Source of the DNA: Methylomonas sp. MK1
GTDB taxonomy: Bacteria > Pseudomonadota > Gammaproteobacteria > Methylococcales > Methylomonadaceae
NCBI RefSeq assembly: GCF_000365425.1
Contig: NZ_AQOV01000001.1
Span: 1,364,001 to 1,428,000 of the forward strand
Length of the DNA stretch: 64,000 bases
Reading direction: 5' to 3'
The notes beneath the pieces are model-generated. The model had not been told where the DNA came from. It was given only the letters and a program-made list of their open reading frames with translations, and did no database searches. Below are positions 10,000 through 19,039 of the stretch, piece after piece. The translations under genes and the position numbers were made by a program. Position 1 is the stretch's first letter; every line of letters starts with the position of its first letter.

Positions 10000-10686
10000 T
10001 CAATACGCTAAAGCGCGCCAATGTTGTCTAAGTCTGTCGATTTGCGCGACATCCAGTTGCGCGGTGCGGGAATGCTCCCGACACAAGGCGCCGCGAAACC
10101 CCAAATAATCCGGACTTAACTGCACTAAACTCGCTACATCGTCGGCGCGCAAGGAACCGGCCAAGCCACTCAGCAAGCCCAGACTGGCGACTCTATCGAC
10201 AAAACTCTGCAATTCGTCCAGGGTCATCAGCCGCGTCAACGAGCCGAGCTGTTTATCGGCGGTATCCAGCATCACCCCGCGAAAACCGGCCTTGGCTAAG
10301 GCATCGATGATCACAAAATCCGGGCGGGTATCGGCAAACAATACCGCGACCAAGGCCACTCCCCGCTCGGCAAGCGTTTGTAATCCCGCAATGCAGGCCT
10401 GCCAGTCGCCGCCCGGAAAAAAACCGATCTTCACATAATTTACCCCGGTAGCCGCCATGGCTTGCACGGCCGGCAGGATCAATTCGGGCTGCATCGGTAA
10501 ATCGCCGATAGTGGCGCTAACACAGCTACCCGGTTGCAAGTGGCGAACAATTTCGGCAACCTCGGCAACGTCCAACGCCCCCAACGCGCCGCGAGCCGGT
10601 TGTTTTAAATCGATAATGTCGACGGCGGCGGCTTCGACCAACACGGCTTCGGCCAGACTATTCACGCTAGCCAACATCGCGGTCAT
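10000..10686 (-). CDS. mfnB: (5-formylfuran-3-yl)methyl phosphate synthase-like protein (MfnB/DUF556)
   Basis: A 228-aa TIM-barrel protein matching the MfnB family, which makes the furan precursor of methanofuran from glyceraldehyde 3-phosphate in archaea. Catalytic positions known for the archaeal enzyme can be picked out: IIDLKQPARGALGA (Schiff-base Lys), NYVKIGF, and LDTADKQ (Asp and Lys four apart). In methylotrophic bacteria this gene belongs to the archaeal-type H4MPT/methanofuran-linked formaldehyde oxidation set. The start overlaps the stop of the DUF447 gene as ATGA, so the two are coupled. The assignment rests on motifs remembered from the family. Confidence 0.85.
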   Translation of the reverse strand: MTAMLASVNSLAEAVLVEAAAVDIIDLKQPARGALGALDVAEVAEIVRHLQPGSCVSATIGDLPMQPELILPAVQAMAATGVNYVKIGFFPGGDWQACIAGLQTLAERGVALVAVLFADTRPDFVIIDALAKAGFRGVMLDTADKQLGSLTRLMTLDELQSFVDRVASLGLLSGLAGSLRADDVASLVQLSPDYLGFRGALCREHSRTAQLDVAQIDRLRQHWRALAY

Positions 10687-11246
10687 ACTTGCGCTCCCCG
10701 GCGATGTTGCTCAATAGCCGTCATTAACCAATCCCAAGCCTGACGCTCACGCTCGCCGGCGGTTTTATCCAGACCGATGCGCAAATAATCCAGCTCGGCT
10801 TGAATTTTCTCCCAAGGCAATCTATCCAGCCGGCTGATCAAAATCGCCGCTTCCAGCACCGAATATTGCGCCCGGTTAAAGCCTTGGAACGGCTTATGGT
10901 TGACCGTGTGCACAGCGCGGCAAAACAATTTCGGCCGGGTGTCGTCGTCTTCGCTTCCGACAAGCTGTAGTTCGGTATGCGCCAAGCTGTCGGCTAAATA
11001 ATACCCTGCGACTTGTTGGGCGGGCAATAAGGGCCAGTCCCTACGCCCGGTCAGACAACCGGCAAAAATCCGTACATCGTCGCAATAATTGATGACAGCG
11101 GTTTTGTTAGCCAGCAGATTATCCAGCGTGGTCGAGGGCCGAAACGGCAAGATAATGTATTGATCTTGTTCAACATGCACCCCCATCGGCGCGATGTGCG
11201 TATCGCCTTGCAGATTGACGGTGGTGACGAGGGTTTCTTGAATCAT
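10683..11246 (-). CDS. DUF447 family protein of the methanofuran/H4MPT gene set
   Basis: A 187-aa protein whose N-terminal half resembles flavin-reductase-like DUF447 proteins (VTTVNLQGDTHIAPMGVH, then a split-barrel-like segment). DUF447 genes recur in archaea and in the archaeal-type C1-transfer cluster of methylotrophs, next to genes for methanofuran or tetrahydromethanopterin synthesis, as here with mfnB. The exact reaction is not known to me. First gene of the pair; the start ATG is at 11244-11246. Confidence 0.75.
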   Translation of the reverse strand: MIQETLVTTVNLQGDTHIAPMGVHVEQDQYIILPFRPSTTLDNLLANKTAVINYCDDVRIFAGCLTGRRDWPLLPAQQVAGYYLADSLAHTELQLVGSEDDDTRPKLFCRAVHTVNHKPFQGFNRAQYSVLEAAILISRLDRLPWEKIQAELDYLRIGLDKTAGERERQAWDWLMTAIEQHRRGAQV

Positions 11247-11399
11247 GGTGGTTTAGGTCTATCCTGAAGCGTGAAATGTTGCCGGTTTACCGGCAAACCA
11301 ACGCGCAATTTTAATCTCGCCGGCTACCCTTGGGGATTTTTTTTCCAGCCAGCGCATGCAGGATGCAATTTCGATCAACATTAACCAGGCCAGACGATT

Positions 11400-12206
11400 A
11401 TGCATGCCATAGATATTGCCGACTTATCGATTTTGCTGATTGAACCTTCAGCCACGCAATTAAAAGTCATCATGCAGCACTTACGTGACGAAGGAATTGC
11501 CAAAATCGAAGGCGTTGCCAATGCGGCAACTGCACTAGAAAGCTTGCATAATCATCGCCCGGATTTGATTATCAGCAGCCTGTATCTGCCGGATATGATG
11601 GCTACCGAACTGGTCGAGCATCTGCGCGGCGACGAGGCTTTGAGCCATGTCCCCTTCATGCTGATTTCCAGCGAATCGAGTTTCGCGGTTCTCGACACCA
11701 TCCGCCAAGCCGGCGTAGTAGCGATTTTGCCTAAGCCGTTTGCGCACGATGATTTAAAAAACGCCTTACGGGCCACTATCGAGTTCATCGATCCGCAAGA
11801 GATCAGCCTGGAACATTACGACATCGAAAACGTGCGGGTCTTGGTGGTTGACGACAGTCCGCTGGCCCGCAAGCATATCAGCCGGGTGTTGAACAATATG
11901 GGCATCGTCAAAATCACCCAGGCTCAGGACGGCAAGGAAGGCGTTGATGTATTCGCTCGTGACCAAAACGCCTTCGACCTGATCGTCACAGATTACAATA
12001 TGCCGGTGATGGACGGCCAGCAGTTGATAAAAACCATCCGCCAGGATTTAGGCAATTCCATCATACCGATCTTGATGGTGACCAGCGAAGAAAACGAAAC
12101 CCGCCTCAGCAATGTCCACAAAGCCGGGGTCTCGGCGATTTGCGACAAACCTTTCGACCCGCAGACCGTTAAGGAAATGTTGTTTCGGGTGTTGGAACCG
12201 GATTGA
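11400..12206 (+). CDS. Tandem receiver-domain response regulator, first receiver degenerate
   Basis: 268 aa made of two CheY-like receivers and no output domain. The second (about 140-265) is canonical: VLVVDDSPLARK, phospho-acceptor Asp in IVTDYNMPVMDG, a Thr/Ser in MVTSEEN and Lys in CDKPFDP. The first (about 8-125) keeps the fold and KPF but has IEPSAT in place of the acidic pair and ISSLYLPDM in place of the acceptor Asp, so it should not be phosphorylated. Stand-alone gene with no kinase adjacent. It may act by protein-protein contact in chemotaxis or c-di-GMP signalling. Confidence 0.88.
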   Translation: MHAIDIADLSILLIEPSATQLKVIMQHLRDEGIAKIEGVANAATALESLHNHRPDLIISSLYLPDMMATELVEHLRGDEALSHVPFMLISSESSFAVLDTIRQAGVVAILPKPFAHDDLKNALRATIEFIDPQEISLEHYDIENVRVLVVDDSPLARKHISRVLNNMGIVKITQAQDGKEGVDVFARDQNAFDLIVTDYNMPVMDGQQLIKTIRQDLGNSIIPILMVTSEENETRLSNVHKAGVSAICDKPFDPQTVKEMLFRVLEPD

Positions 12207-12479
12207 AGCTTGCTTAAGCTTTATCCCGATTAACCGCCCCATCCGCCAACAGCTAGAGACCGGCGGCCTATCCCTTTTCACCTGCCATAACTCGCCCTTG
12301 GTCTGCACTCTTGGGCTCTGCCGGTCTGTACCAAGTAAGCGCTTGTTAGGCCAATGCTTGAGCATATCTTCAGCTAATTAACATCCCTTCATAATCCAAC
12401 CTATCTCAGCCGCCGCTGCCAAGCAAGCGGGAGTCTCTTTCCGTTCTGACCGCTTGCGTCAATCCGACCAACAGCACTA
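12207..12479. other. Intergenic stretch before the lexA operon
   Basis: No open frame here shows a recognisable product and I see no tRNA or long hairpin. AAGCTT occurs twice, four bases apart, just after the preceding stop. The promoter of the lexA cassette should lie in the last 60 bases, next to the SOS box. Confidence 0.5.
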
Positions 12480-12499
12480 TACTGCCCATAAAAGCAGTA
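12480..12499. promoter_or_regulatory. SOS box (LexA operator)
   Basis: The sequence is TACTG-N10-CAGTA with an A/T-rich centre, the layout of the E. coli SOS consensus TACTG(TA)5CAGTA. The arms TACTGC/GCAGTA are a perfect 6-bp inverted repeat. It ends 14 bases before the lexA start codon, so LexA bound here would repress its own gene and the whole imuA-imuB-dnaE2 operon. Confidence 0.85.
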
Positions 12500-12513
12500 A
12501 CTATATAAACAGC

Positions 12514-13131
12514 ATGAAACCACTTACCGACCGCCAACAAGAAATCCTGAACTTCATCGAGCGCAGTTTGCTGCTGGACGGCTTTCCGCCGACTATCGCC
12601 GAAATCGCCGCTGCCTTTGGTGTGCGCTCCACCAACAGTATTCGCGGCCACTTGCAGGCTTTGGCGCGTAAGGGCGCCATCGAACTGGTGCCGGCCGCAT
12701 CGCGCGGTATCCGCCTACTCAAACCGACAATCGATCCCGACCAAGGCTTGCCACTGGTCGGACGAGTGGCGGGGGGCCAGCCGATTCTGGCCGAAGAACA
12801 TATCGAACGTTATTGTCGGCTGGGACCGGAGTTATTCGATAACCGCGCCGACTATCTGTTGCGGGTACAAGGCATGAGCATGCGCGATGCCGGCATTTTG
12901 GATGGCGATCTGCTGGCTGTGCAACGCACGCCGGAAGCCCGCAACGGCCAGATCGTCGTGGCTCGGATTCACGACGAAGCCACGGTGAAACGGCTACGCC
13001 TGGACACCCATGCCCACATAGCTTATCTGGAACCGGCCAATCCGGATTTCACGGTAATCGTAGTGAATTTGCAACGCGAGCCTTTGGTGATCGAAGGCGT
13101 GGTGGTCGGCGTGATTCGCAGCGGGCTATGA
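12514..13131 (+). CDS. lexA: LexA repressor (SOS regulator), with Gly-Gly at the cleavage site
   Basis: 205 aa. N-terminal winged helix ([20 protein letters not shown]), then a self-cleaving S24 domain with Ser122 (GMSMRD) and Lys159 (ATVKRL), equal to E. coli Ser119/Lys156. The autocleavage site, Ala84-Gly85 in E. coli, aligns with Gly87-Gly88 (RVAGGQP). I start at the ATG at 12514 because the longer reading runs through the SOS box. First gene of a lexA-imuA-imuB-dnaE2 cassette, the damage-inducible mutagenesis unit of many bacteria. The stop overlaps the imuA start as ATGA. Confidence 0.93.
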   Translation: MKPLTDRQQEILNFIERSLLLDGFPPTIAEIAAAFGVRSTNSIRGHLQALARKGAIELVPAASRGIRLLKPTIDPDQGLPLVGRVAGGQPILAEEHIERYCRLGPELFDNRADYLLRVQGMSMRDAGILDGDLLAVQRTPEARNGQIVVARIHDEATVKRLRLDTHAHIAYLEPANPDFTVIVVNLQREPLVIEGVVVGVIRSGL

Positions 13132-13742
13132 ATGCAAGTGCCATAGACCAGCTCTTGCGCTCGCAAACCGGCGTCTGGCGCGGCTTGCGTTCGGAAAACC
13201 AAGCTTGGCCGGTCATTCCTTCCGGCTTTGCCGAGCTTGATGCCTTGCTACCAGGTGGTGGCTGGCCCTTAGGCGGCGTGTTGGAAATTCTATCGCCCTG
13301 CTTAGGCATCGGCGAATTAAGCCTGCTGCTGCCGGCCATGGCCGGCATGACGCAAAGCAAACGCTGGATAGCCTGGATCGCCCCGCCGCAGCAAGCTTAC
13401 GCACCGGCATTGGCGCAGGCCGGCATTGATTTAACTTATGTTCTGGTAGTGGATTGTCGGCAAGAGTCGGATATTCCCTGGAGTCTGGAAAAACTGCTGC
13501 GCAGCCGCCGCTGCGGCATGACCTTGGCCTGGCCGCGCCGGCTCAGCGATCATCAAATCCGCCGCTTACAATTGGCCGCCGAAGCCGGCTCCGCGTTGGC
13601 AGTACTGTTTCCAAAGCAACGTAGCGGCAGCGGGTATACGGCATTACGTCTGGAAGTCAAGCCGGCGGAGACCGGCCTGGCCTTGCACATTTTGAAGGCG
13701 CGCGGCAGTTTGCAACGCGCGTCATTAATCTTGCCGCTATAA
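13128..13742 (+). CDS. imuA: ImuA, translesion mutagenesis accessory protein
   Basis: A 204-aa RecA/SulA-like protein with the family's N-terminal pattern ([25 protein letters not shown]) and Arg-rich middle ([15 protein letters not shown]). ImuA works with ImuB and DnaE2 in the mutasome that copies past DNA lesions. No intact Walker A is visible ([11 protein letters not shown]), as is usual in this family. It sits between lexA and imuB with a four-base overlap on the left and seven bases between genes on the right. LexA-controlled through the operon. Confidence 0.9.
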   Translation: MNASAIDQLLRSQTGVWRGLRSENQAWPVIPSGFAELDALLPGGGWPLGGVLEILSPCLGIGELSLLLPAMAGMTQSKRWIAWIAPPQQAYAPALAQAGIDLTYVLVVDCRQESDIPWSLEKLLRSRRCGMTLAWPRRLSDHQIRRLQLAAEAGSALAVLFPKQRSGSGYTALRLEVKPAETGLALHILKARGSLQRASLILPL

Positions 13743-13749
13743 GAAAACG

Positions 13750-15240
13750 ATGGCTGCAACCGCCAAAGCACTATCGCCAACCCCGGCGCACCGGGTCGAT
13801 GCCATTGCCAAACCCAACGCAGCCAATAACCAAATTTGGTTGTGTGCGTATTTTCCCGACTTGGCTTTGGCCGCACTGCATCTGGATTTAGATCAGGCCG
13901 TCACCTGTTCGGCGCAGAGCAAAGGCCAAACTCGTTTATATGCGGTCTCGGAAGCAGCCCGGCAAGCCGGCGTCGAACCAGGCATGGCCCCCGCTGCCGC
14001 TTTAGCCCTGTGTCCCGGCTTGAGCATTCGGAACCGCGATCCGTTCGCCGAACGCCAGGCATTACAACAACTCGCCGAAATTGCGCTGGATTTCAGCCCC
14101 TGGGTCAGCCTGGATCAGCCAAACTGCCTGCTACTGGAAATTCGTTCCTGTCTGACCCTGTTCGGCGGCGTAGAGCGCTTACAAGATAAACTAAGAACGG
14201 CATTGCAAACCGCTAGGCATCGTCCGCTAATCGCCATTAGCCCGTCCCCAACAGCTAGCGTCTTACTGGCAAGACTAAGCCTGGAAACCATTGTCACAGA
14301 TCGCCAGGCTTTGCGCTCGGCATTAGGTCCGCTGCCCGTCGCCGCCCTGGCGCTGGACGATAAAATCTTACACCGGCTATTCCGCACGGGTATTCGCCAA
14401 CTCACCGACTTGTGGCGACTGCCGCGCGACGGCCTGGCAAAGCGCTATGGCGCCGTGTTATTGCAACAACTGGATAGACTCGCCGGCCAACAAACTCAAG
14501 TTTTACAAGCTTTCCATCGTCCACCCCACTTCCAGGCCAGCAGAGAGATGCCGATCGAGTTGGAACGTATCGAGCATTTCTTTCCGGCTGTCGAACAGCT
14601 GGCCGGCGAATTTGCCGCATTTCTAAAAAACCGCGACGCCACAACACTAGGCATCACCCTGGAACTGCACCATTACGACCGTCCCGCCACTCGCTTAACA
14701 TTGGATTTTCGCGCGGGCAGTCGCGACCCTAAACACTGGTGCGGCTTGCTGTACGAAAAACTGGAACGCTCGCCGTTACCCGCGCCGGTGCTGGCCGTTA
14801 CTTTGCAGAGCGAAGCCATAGCGCCGTTTCAGCCGGAACGCTTTAGCCTGTTCGACGACCACGAAACCCCAGGCAGCGAAGCCGAATGGCAAGCGGTTTT
14901 GGATCAGTTGCAGGCCAGACTGGGCCATCACGCCTTGACATTTCCAGGTATGCAAGCCGACCATCGCCCGGAACGCGCCATGACCGACATGCCAAACCGG
15001 CTGACCGCAAATCCCGATTTAGCGCCTCGACCTTTGTGGCTGCTGACTAATCCCGAACCGGTGCGGCTAAGCGGCCTTAGCCTGCTATCCTCGCCGGAAC
15101 GCATCGAGTCCGGCTGGTGGGACGACCTGCCGATCCGCCGCGACTATCACATCGCCCAAGATAAACGCGGTCGTAAGCTGTGGGTATATCGCGATTTAAC
15201 CGCCAGACAACAGTGGTTTATCCATGGCCTGTTCGGATGA
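13750..15240 (+). CDS. imuB: ImuB, Y-family polymerase-like mutasome subunit
   Basis: 496 aa. It begins like other ImuB proteins (WLCAYFPDLALAALHLDL) and has the Y-family palm, thumb and little-finger-like parts. The catalytic carboxylates of active Y-family polymerases are missing from the N-terminal motif, as in characterised ImuB proteins, which act as scaffolds that bring DnaE2 to the sliding clamp. A clamp-binding peptide may lie in the C-terminal half (QPERFSLFDD region); this is inference. The end overlaps dnaE2 by 17 bases. Confidence 0.9.
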   Translation: MAATAKALSPTPAHRVDAIAKPNAANNQIWLCAYFPDLALAALHLDLDQAVTCSAQSKGQTRLYAVSEAARQAGVEPGMAPAAALALCPGLSIRNRDPFAERQALQQLAEIALDFSPWVSLDQPNCLLLEIRSCLTLFGGVERLQDKLRTALQTARHRPLIAISPSPTASVLLARLSLETIVTDRQALRSALGPLPVAALALDDKILHRLFRTGIRQLTDLWRLPRDGLAKRYGAVLLQQLDRLAGQQTQVLQAFHRPPHFQASREMPIELERIEHFFPAVEQLAGEFAAFLKNRDATTLGITLELHHYDRPATRLTLDFRAGSRDPKHWCGLLYEKLERSPLPAPVLAVTLQSEAIAPFQPERFSLFDDHETPGSEAEWQAVLDQLQARLGHHALTFPGMQADHRPERAMTDMPNRLTANPDLAPRPLWLLTNPEPVRLSGLSLLSSPERIESGWWDDLPIRRDYHIAQDKRGRKLWVYRDLTARQQWFIHGLFG

Positions 15241-18200
15241 GGCCCGCGCGCCAAACCTCGGTTTTGCGGAATTGCACTGCCTGTCCAACTTCAGCTTTCT
15301 GCGCGGCGCCTCGCATCCTGAAGAACTGGTCGAGGAAGCAGCCAGCCTGGGTTACCAGGCACTGGCGCTGACCGACGAATGCTCACTGGCGGGCGTGGTA
15401 AGAGCGCATCTGGCAGCTAAGAAACACAATATCAATTTGATCATCGGCAGCGAGTTTGTCTTGGAAGGCGGTCTGAAACTGGTCTTGCTGGCAACCGATA
15501 GAAGCAGCTACGGCAACCTGTCCGCCTTGATTACCCTGGCCCGCCGCCAAGCCGAAAAGGGCAGCTATCGGCTGACTAGACCCGATTTAACCAAGCATTT
15601 TCCGCAAGGCTGTCTGGCCATCTGGTTAGCCAACGACCAATTCCTGGCAGACGATGGCCGCTGGTTGAAAAAGCTGTTTGCCGACGATCTTTGGCTGGGT
15701 ATCGGCAGATTTTTATCAGGCTGCGATGAAAGCCATTTCCAACAAGCCCAAAACATAGCCCGGCAATTGGCTATTCCAATTGTCGCTTGCAACGATGTGC
15801 ACATGCACCACCGCTCGCGCCGGGCTTTGCAAGATACACTGACCGCAATTCGCCTCAGTCAACCCTTATCGCAACTGGGCTATGCTTTGTTTGCCAGTGG
15901 CGAACGTCACCTACGCCCCCTGCCCCGGCTGGCCGAGCTTTATCCAGCGGCATGGTTGCAACAATCGTTAATCATTGCCGAACGCTGCCAATTCTCGCTG
16001 GACGAATTGCGTTACGAGTATCCGCAAGAACTGGTGCCGGATGGGCATACGCCCACGTCCTGGCTGCGGCATTTGACTGAAGCCGGCGTTCGCAAACGCT
16101 GGTCGCATGGCGAGCCGGCAAAAGTCCGCCAACAAATCGAACACGAGCTGGCTCTGATCGCCGACTTGGCTTACGAGCCGTATTTTCTGACTGTACACGA
16201 CATTGTCAGATACGCGCGGGAACAAGGCATCCTCTGCCAAGGCCGCGGCTCGGCGGCTAATTCGGCGGTGTGTTTTTGCCTAGGGATTACCGAAGTCGAT
16301 CCGGGCCGGATGAATCTATTGTTCGAGCGCTTCTTATCCCGCGAGCGCAACGAACCGCCGGACATCGATGTGGATTTCGAACACGAGCGCCGCGAACAAG
16401 TCATTCAATACATCTACCAAAAATACGGCCGGCACCGAGCGGCTTTGGCCGCTACGGTGATTACTTACCGCACCCGCAGCGCGGTACGCGATGTCGGGAA
16501 AGCCTTGGGCTTGAACCTGGCGCAAGTCGAACGCCTGGCCGACAGCGTGGATCGATGGGATGGCTATAAGCTAATGCCGGAATCGCTGAAAGAATGCGGC
16601 TTCGACCCGGAAAGCCCCACCGTACAACGCTTGGCCGTGCTGGTTCAGGCAATCAAGGGCTTTCCGCGCCATCTGTCGCAACACGTCGGCGGCTTCGTGA
16701 TCGCTCGCGACGAGCTCTCACGCCTGGTGCCGGTAGAAAATGCCGCGATGACCGACCGCACCGTGATTCAATGGGAAAAAGACGACCTGGAAGCGATGGG
16801 CTTGTTGAAGATCGACGTGCTGGCACTGGGCATGCTCAGTGCGATTCGTAAGGCCTTGGAATATCTTGGTCAATATTGCCGGCCGCCCCAGCACCAATAT
16901 CCCTTTGTTGAAGAGAATTGCAAAAACTCCCTCTCCCGCCGGGAGAGGGCTGGGGTGAGGGGATATTCAAATCATAACCACCGCCCTCATCCTAACCTTC
17001 TCCCGGAGGGAGAAGGGACTGTTTCGACTTTTATCACCCCTACCGAAGAAACAGGCTCACCTAACATCGCCTGGACCCTGGCCGATATTCCCGCTGAGGA
17101 CCCGGCGGTTTACCAAATGCTGCAACAAGCCGACAGCATCGGCGTGTTCCAAGTCGAGTCGCGGGCGCAGATGACCATGCTGCCGCGCCTGAAGCCGCAA
17201 AACTATTACGATCTGGTCATCGAAATCGCCATCGTCCGCCCCGGCCCGATTCAAGGCGAGATGGTGCATCCGTATCTGGCGAGGCGCAAGGGCCTGGAAC
17301 CGGTCGATTATCCCAGCCCGGAAGTTAAAGCCGTACTGGAGCGCACCTTGGGCATCCCGATTTTTCAGGAACAAGTCATGCAATTATCTATGGTCGCCGC
17401 CGGTTTTACTGCCGACGAAGCCGACCAACTGCGCCGAGCCATGGCAGCCTGGAAGCGTAAGGGCGGGCTGGAACCGTTCGAACGCAAACTGCTGGACGGC
17501 ATGCGGGCGCGCGGCTACAGCGCCGAATTCGCCCAGCGGATTTTTCAACAGATCAAAGGCTTTGGGGATTACGGTTTCCCGGAGTCGCATTCCGCCAGCT
17601 TTGCCTTGCTGGCTTACGTCTCTGCTTGGTTGAAACACCATCATCCGGCGGCGTTTTGTTGCGCCTTGTTAAATAGCCAACCGATGGGCTTTTACGGGCC
17701 GTCGCAATTGGTGCAAGACGCCCGCCGCCATGGAGTGGAAGTCAGACCGGTGGATGTGCAAGCCAGTCAAAGCCAATGTTCATTGGAGTTTCCCGCCAAC
17801 GCCGCGCCGGCCTTACGCTTGGGATTTAATCAAGTCAAGGGTTTATCGGCAATCGCGGCGGCAAAGATTATCCAGGCCCGAGGCCGACAAACATTTGCCA
17901 ATGTTACCGATCTCGCCGCGCGTGCCGGTCTGGATCGGCAAGATTTGGAATGCTTGGCGGCGGCCGATGCTTTGAAAACCCTGGCCGGCAACCGACATCG
18001 CGCCTTTTGGGCGGCCAGCGGCGTGGAAGCAGCCACCCCAGCATTTGGCGTACCGGTCATCGCCGAAGCCACTCCGCTATTAAAAGCCCCCAAGCCGGGC
18101 CAGGAGGTATTGGCGGACTATGCCAGCACCCGGCTCAGCCTCCGCGAGCATCCGCTAGGCCTGTTGCGCGAACGTTTGCGCCGCCGCGGCGTCACCACCG

Positions 18201-18511
18201 CCGCGTCCTTATGGCAACGACGCAACGGCAGCATCGCCCAGGTCGCCGGCTTAGTAATCTGTCGGCAACGGCCGATGACCGCTGCCGGCGTGACCTTTGT
18301 CACCCTGGAAGACGAAACCGGCCAAGTCAATCTGGTGGTCTGGCCCGCCACCGCTCTGGCACAACGCAAACCTTTACTGAAAGCCCGCCTGCTATCGGTA
18401 ACCGGGACCATCCAGCAAGAAGACGGTGTGTTACATCTGGTCGCCGGGAAGTTGGAGGATTGGAGTAGCTGGATCGGCGACTTGGTAAGTCAATCCAGGG
18501 ATTTTCATTGA
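15224..18511 (+). CDS. dnaE2: Error-prone DNA polymerase DnaE2 with an in-frame repeat insertion
   Basis: A 1095-aa C-family polymerase. It has an N-terminal PHP domain (AELHCLSNFSFLRGASHPEEL), the palm with PPDIDVDFEHERR and IDVLALGML, a finger region, a helix-hairpin-helix region and a C-terminal OB fold. DnaE2 copies damaged templates with ImuA/ImuB. Between ALEYLGQYCR and WTLADIPAEDPAVY, where related proteins have a short link, there is an extra stretch of about 50 residues. Its DNA is a palindromic repeat (16928-17018) that keeps the frame. The insertion lies between conserved blocks, so the enzyme may still work, but this is untested. Confidence 0.92.
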   Translation: MACSDEARAPNLGFAELHCLSNFSFLRGASHPEELVEEAASLGYQALALTDECSLAGVVRAHLAAKKHNINLIIGSEFVLEGGLKLVLLATDRSSYGNLSALITLARRQAEKGSYRLTRPDLTKHFPQGCLAIWLANDQFLADDGRWLKKLFADDLWLGIGRFLSGCDESHFQQAQNIARQLAIPIVACNDVHMHHRSRRALQDTLTAIRLSQPLSQLGYALFASGERHLRPLPRLAELYPAAWLQQSLIIAERCQFSLDELRYEYPQELVPDGHTPTSWLRHLTEAGVRKRWSHGEPAKVRQQIEHELALIADLAYEPYFLTVHDIVRYAREQGILCQGRGSAANSAVCFCLGITEVDPGRMNLLFERFLSRERNEPPDIDVDFEHERREQVIQYIYQKYGRHRAALAATVITYRTRSAVRDVGKALGLNLAQVERLADSVDRWDGYKLMPESLKECGFDPESPTVQRLAVLVQAIKGFPRHLSQHVGGFVIARDELSRLVPVENAAMTDRTVIQWEKDDLEAMGLLKIDVLALGMLSAIRKALEYLGQYCRPPQHQYPFVEENCKNSLSRRERAGVRGYSNHNHRPHPNLLPEGEGTVSTFITPTEETGSPNIAWTLADIPAEDPAVYQMLQQADSIGVFQVESRAQMTMLPRLKPQNYYDLVIEIAIVRPGPIQGEMVHPYLARRKGLEPVDYPSPEVKAVLERTLGIPIFQEQVMQLSMVAAGFTADEADQLRRAMAAWKRKGGLEPFERKLLDGMRARGYSAEFAQRIFQQIKGFGDYGFPESHSASFALLAYVSAWLKHHHPAAFCCALLNSQPMGFYGPSQLVQDARRHGVEVRPVDVQASQSQCSLEFPANAAPALRLGFNQVKGLSAIAAAKIIQARGRQTFANVTDLAARAGLDRQDLECLAAADALKTLAGNRHRAFWAASGVEAATPAFGVPVIAEATPLLKAPKPGQEVLADYASTRLSLREHPLGLLRERLRRRGVTTAASLWQRRNGSIAQVAGLVICRQRPMTAAGVTFVTLEDETGQVNLVVWPATALAQRKPLLKARLLSVTGTIQQEDGVLHLVAGKLEDWSSWIGDLVSQSRDFH
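16928..17018. repeat. Inverted palindromic repeat inserted in dnaE2
   Basis: Two divergent copies of a ~35-nt unit face each other. The left unit (16928-16961) has the small palindrome CCCTCTCCCGCCGGGAGAGG followed by a GGGTGAGGG end. The right unit (16984-17018), read on the other strand, aligns to it with few differences. Units of this kind are widely dispersed between genes in Proteobacteria. Here the composite lies within codons 569-599 and is translated (SLSRRERAGVRG and PHPNLLPEGEG). Confidence 0.88.
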
Positions 18512-18611
18512 ATCGCTAAATTGCAAAAACCCGCGAAGATCGACATCCGGTAACACAAGTTTGCTAGACTGCCAGTTCATTCAACCCATCTCCAAGCGGG
18601 AGTACAGTGTC

Positions 18612-18920
18612 ATGACCAAAGATGAACTGCTAGCCAAAGTTAATGCTTCAATTGACGAACAGCAAGTGAAATTAGAAGCGCTCAAGCAAACAGCACTAGA
18701 CGAATCCCACGAGGCGCTGGAGGAAGCTCGCGCGGCCATCGCCGACCTGGAGCCGAAATTGGAACAAGCCAAGGCCAAAGCCGCAGAAATCGCTGCCGTC
18801 GCCGACGAAACCTGGGACGATGTCAAAGAAAACTTTGAAACCGGTTGGAAAGAATCCGCCGCAAAATTAGAAGAAGGCTGGCACAGCTTCACGGATAAAC
18901 TGAAATCTTTCCTGTCTTGA
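18612..18920 (+). CDS. Small acidic coiled-coil protein
   Basis: 102 aa, rich in Glu, Ala and Lys with heptad-like spacing from about residue 5 to 65, then a Trp-containing tail (TWDDVKENFETGWKES, EEGWHSF). I chose the ATG at 18612, preceded by GGGAG, over an upstream in-frame Met. No membrane segment or signal. It resembles small uncharacterised coiled-coil proteins of gammaproteobacteria; I assign no function. It stands alone between dnaE2 and a repeat-rich gap. Confidence 0.8.
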   Translation: MTKDELLAKVNASIDEQQVKLEALKQTALDESHEALEEARAAIADLEPKLEQAKAKAAEIAAVADETWDDVKENFETGWKESAAKLEEGWHSFTDKLKSFLS

Positions 18921-18974
18921 TCGGCAAGTCACGAGCCCTAAAATGCCGTTCTTGGGTGGGTCAAAGACGTTCAA

Positions 18975-19013
18975 GCTGGGTTTCCGCTATCGCTCCTACC
19001 CAGCCTACGCAAT
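18975..19013. repeat. Short hairpin repeat, copy 1 (CTACGCAAT tail)
   Basis: Arms GCTGGGT (18975-18981) and ACCCAGC (18998-19004) enclose a loop containing CGCTATCGCT and are followed by CTACGCAAT. The element at 24422-24457 has the same tail and a similar loop but different paired arms, so the two are members of one dispersed palindromic family. Confidence 0.65.
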
Positions 19014-19039
19014 ATAAATTTGCGGACGGTTTGTCCCGT

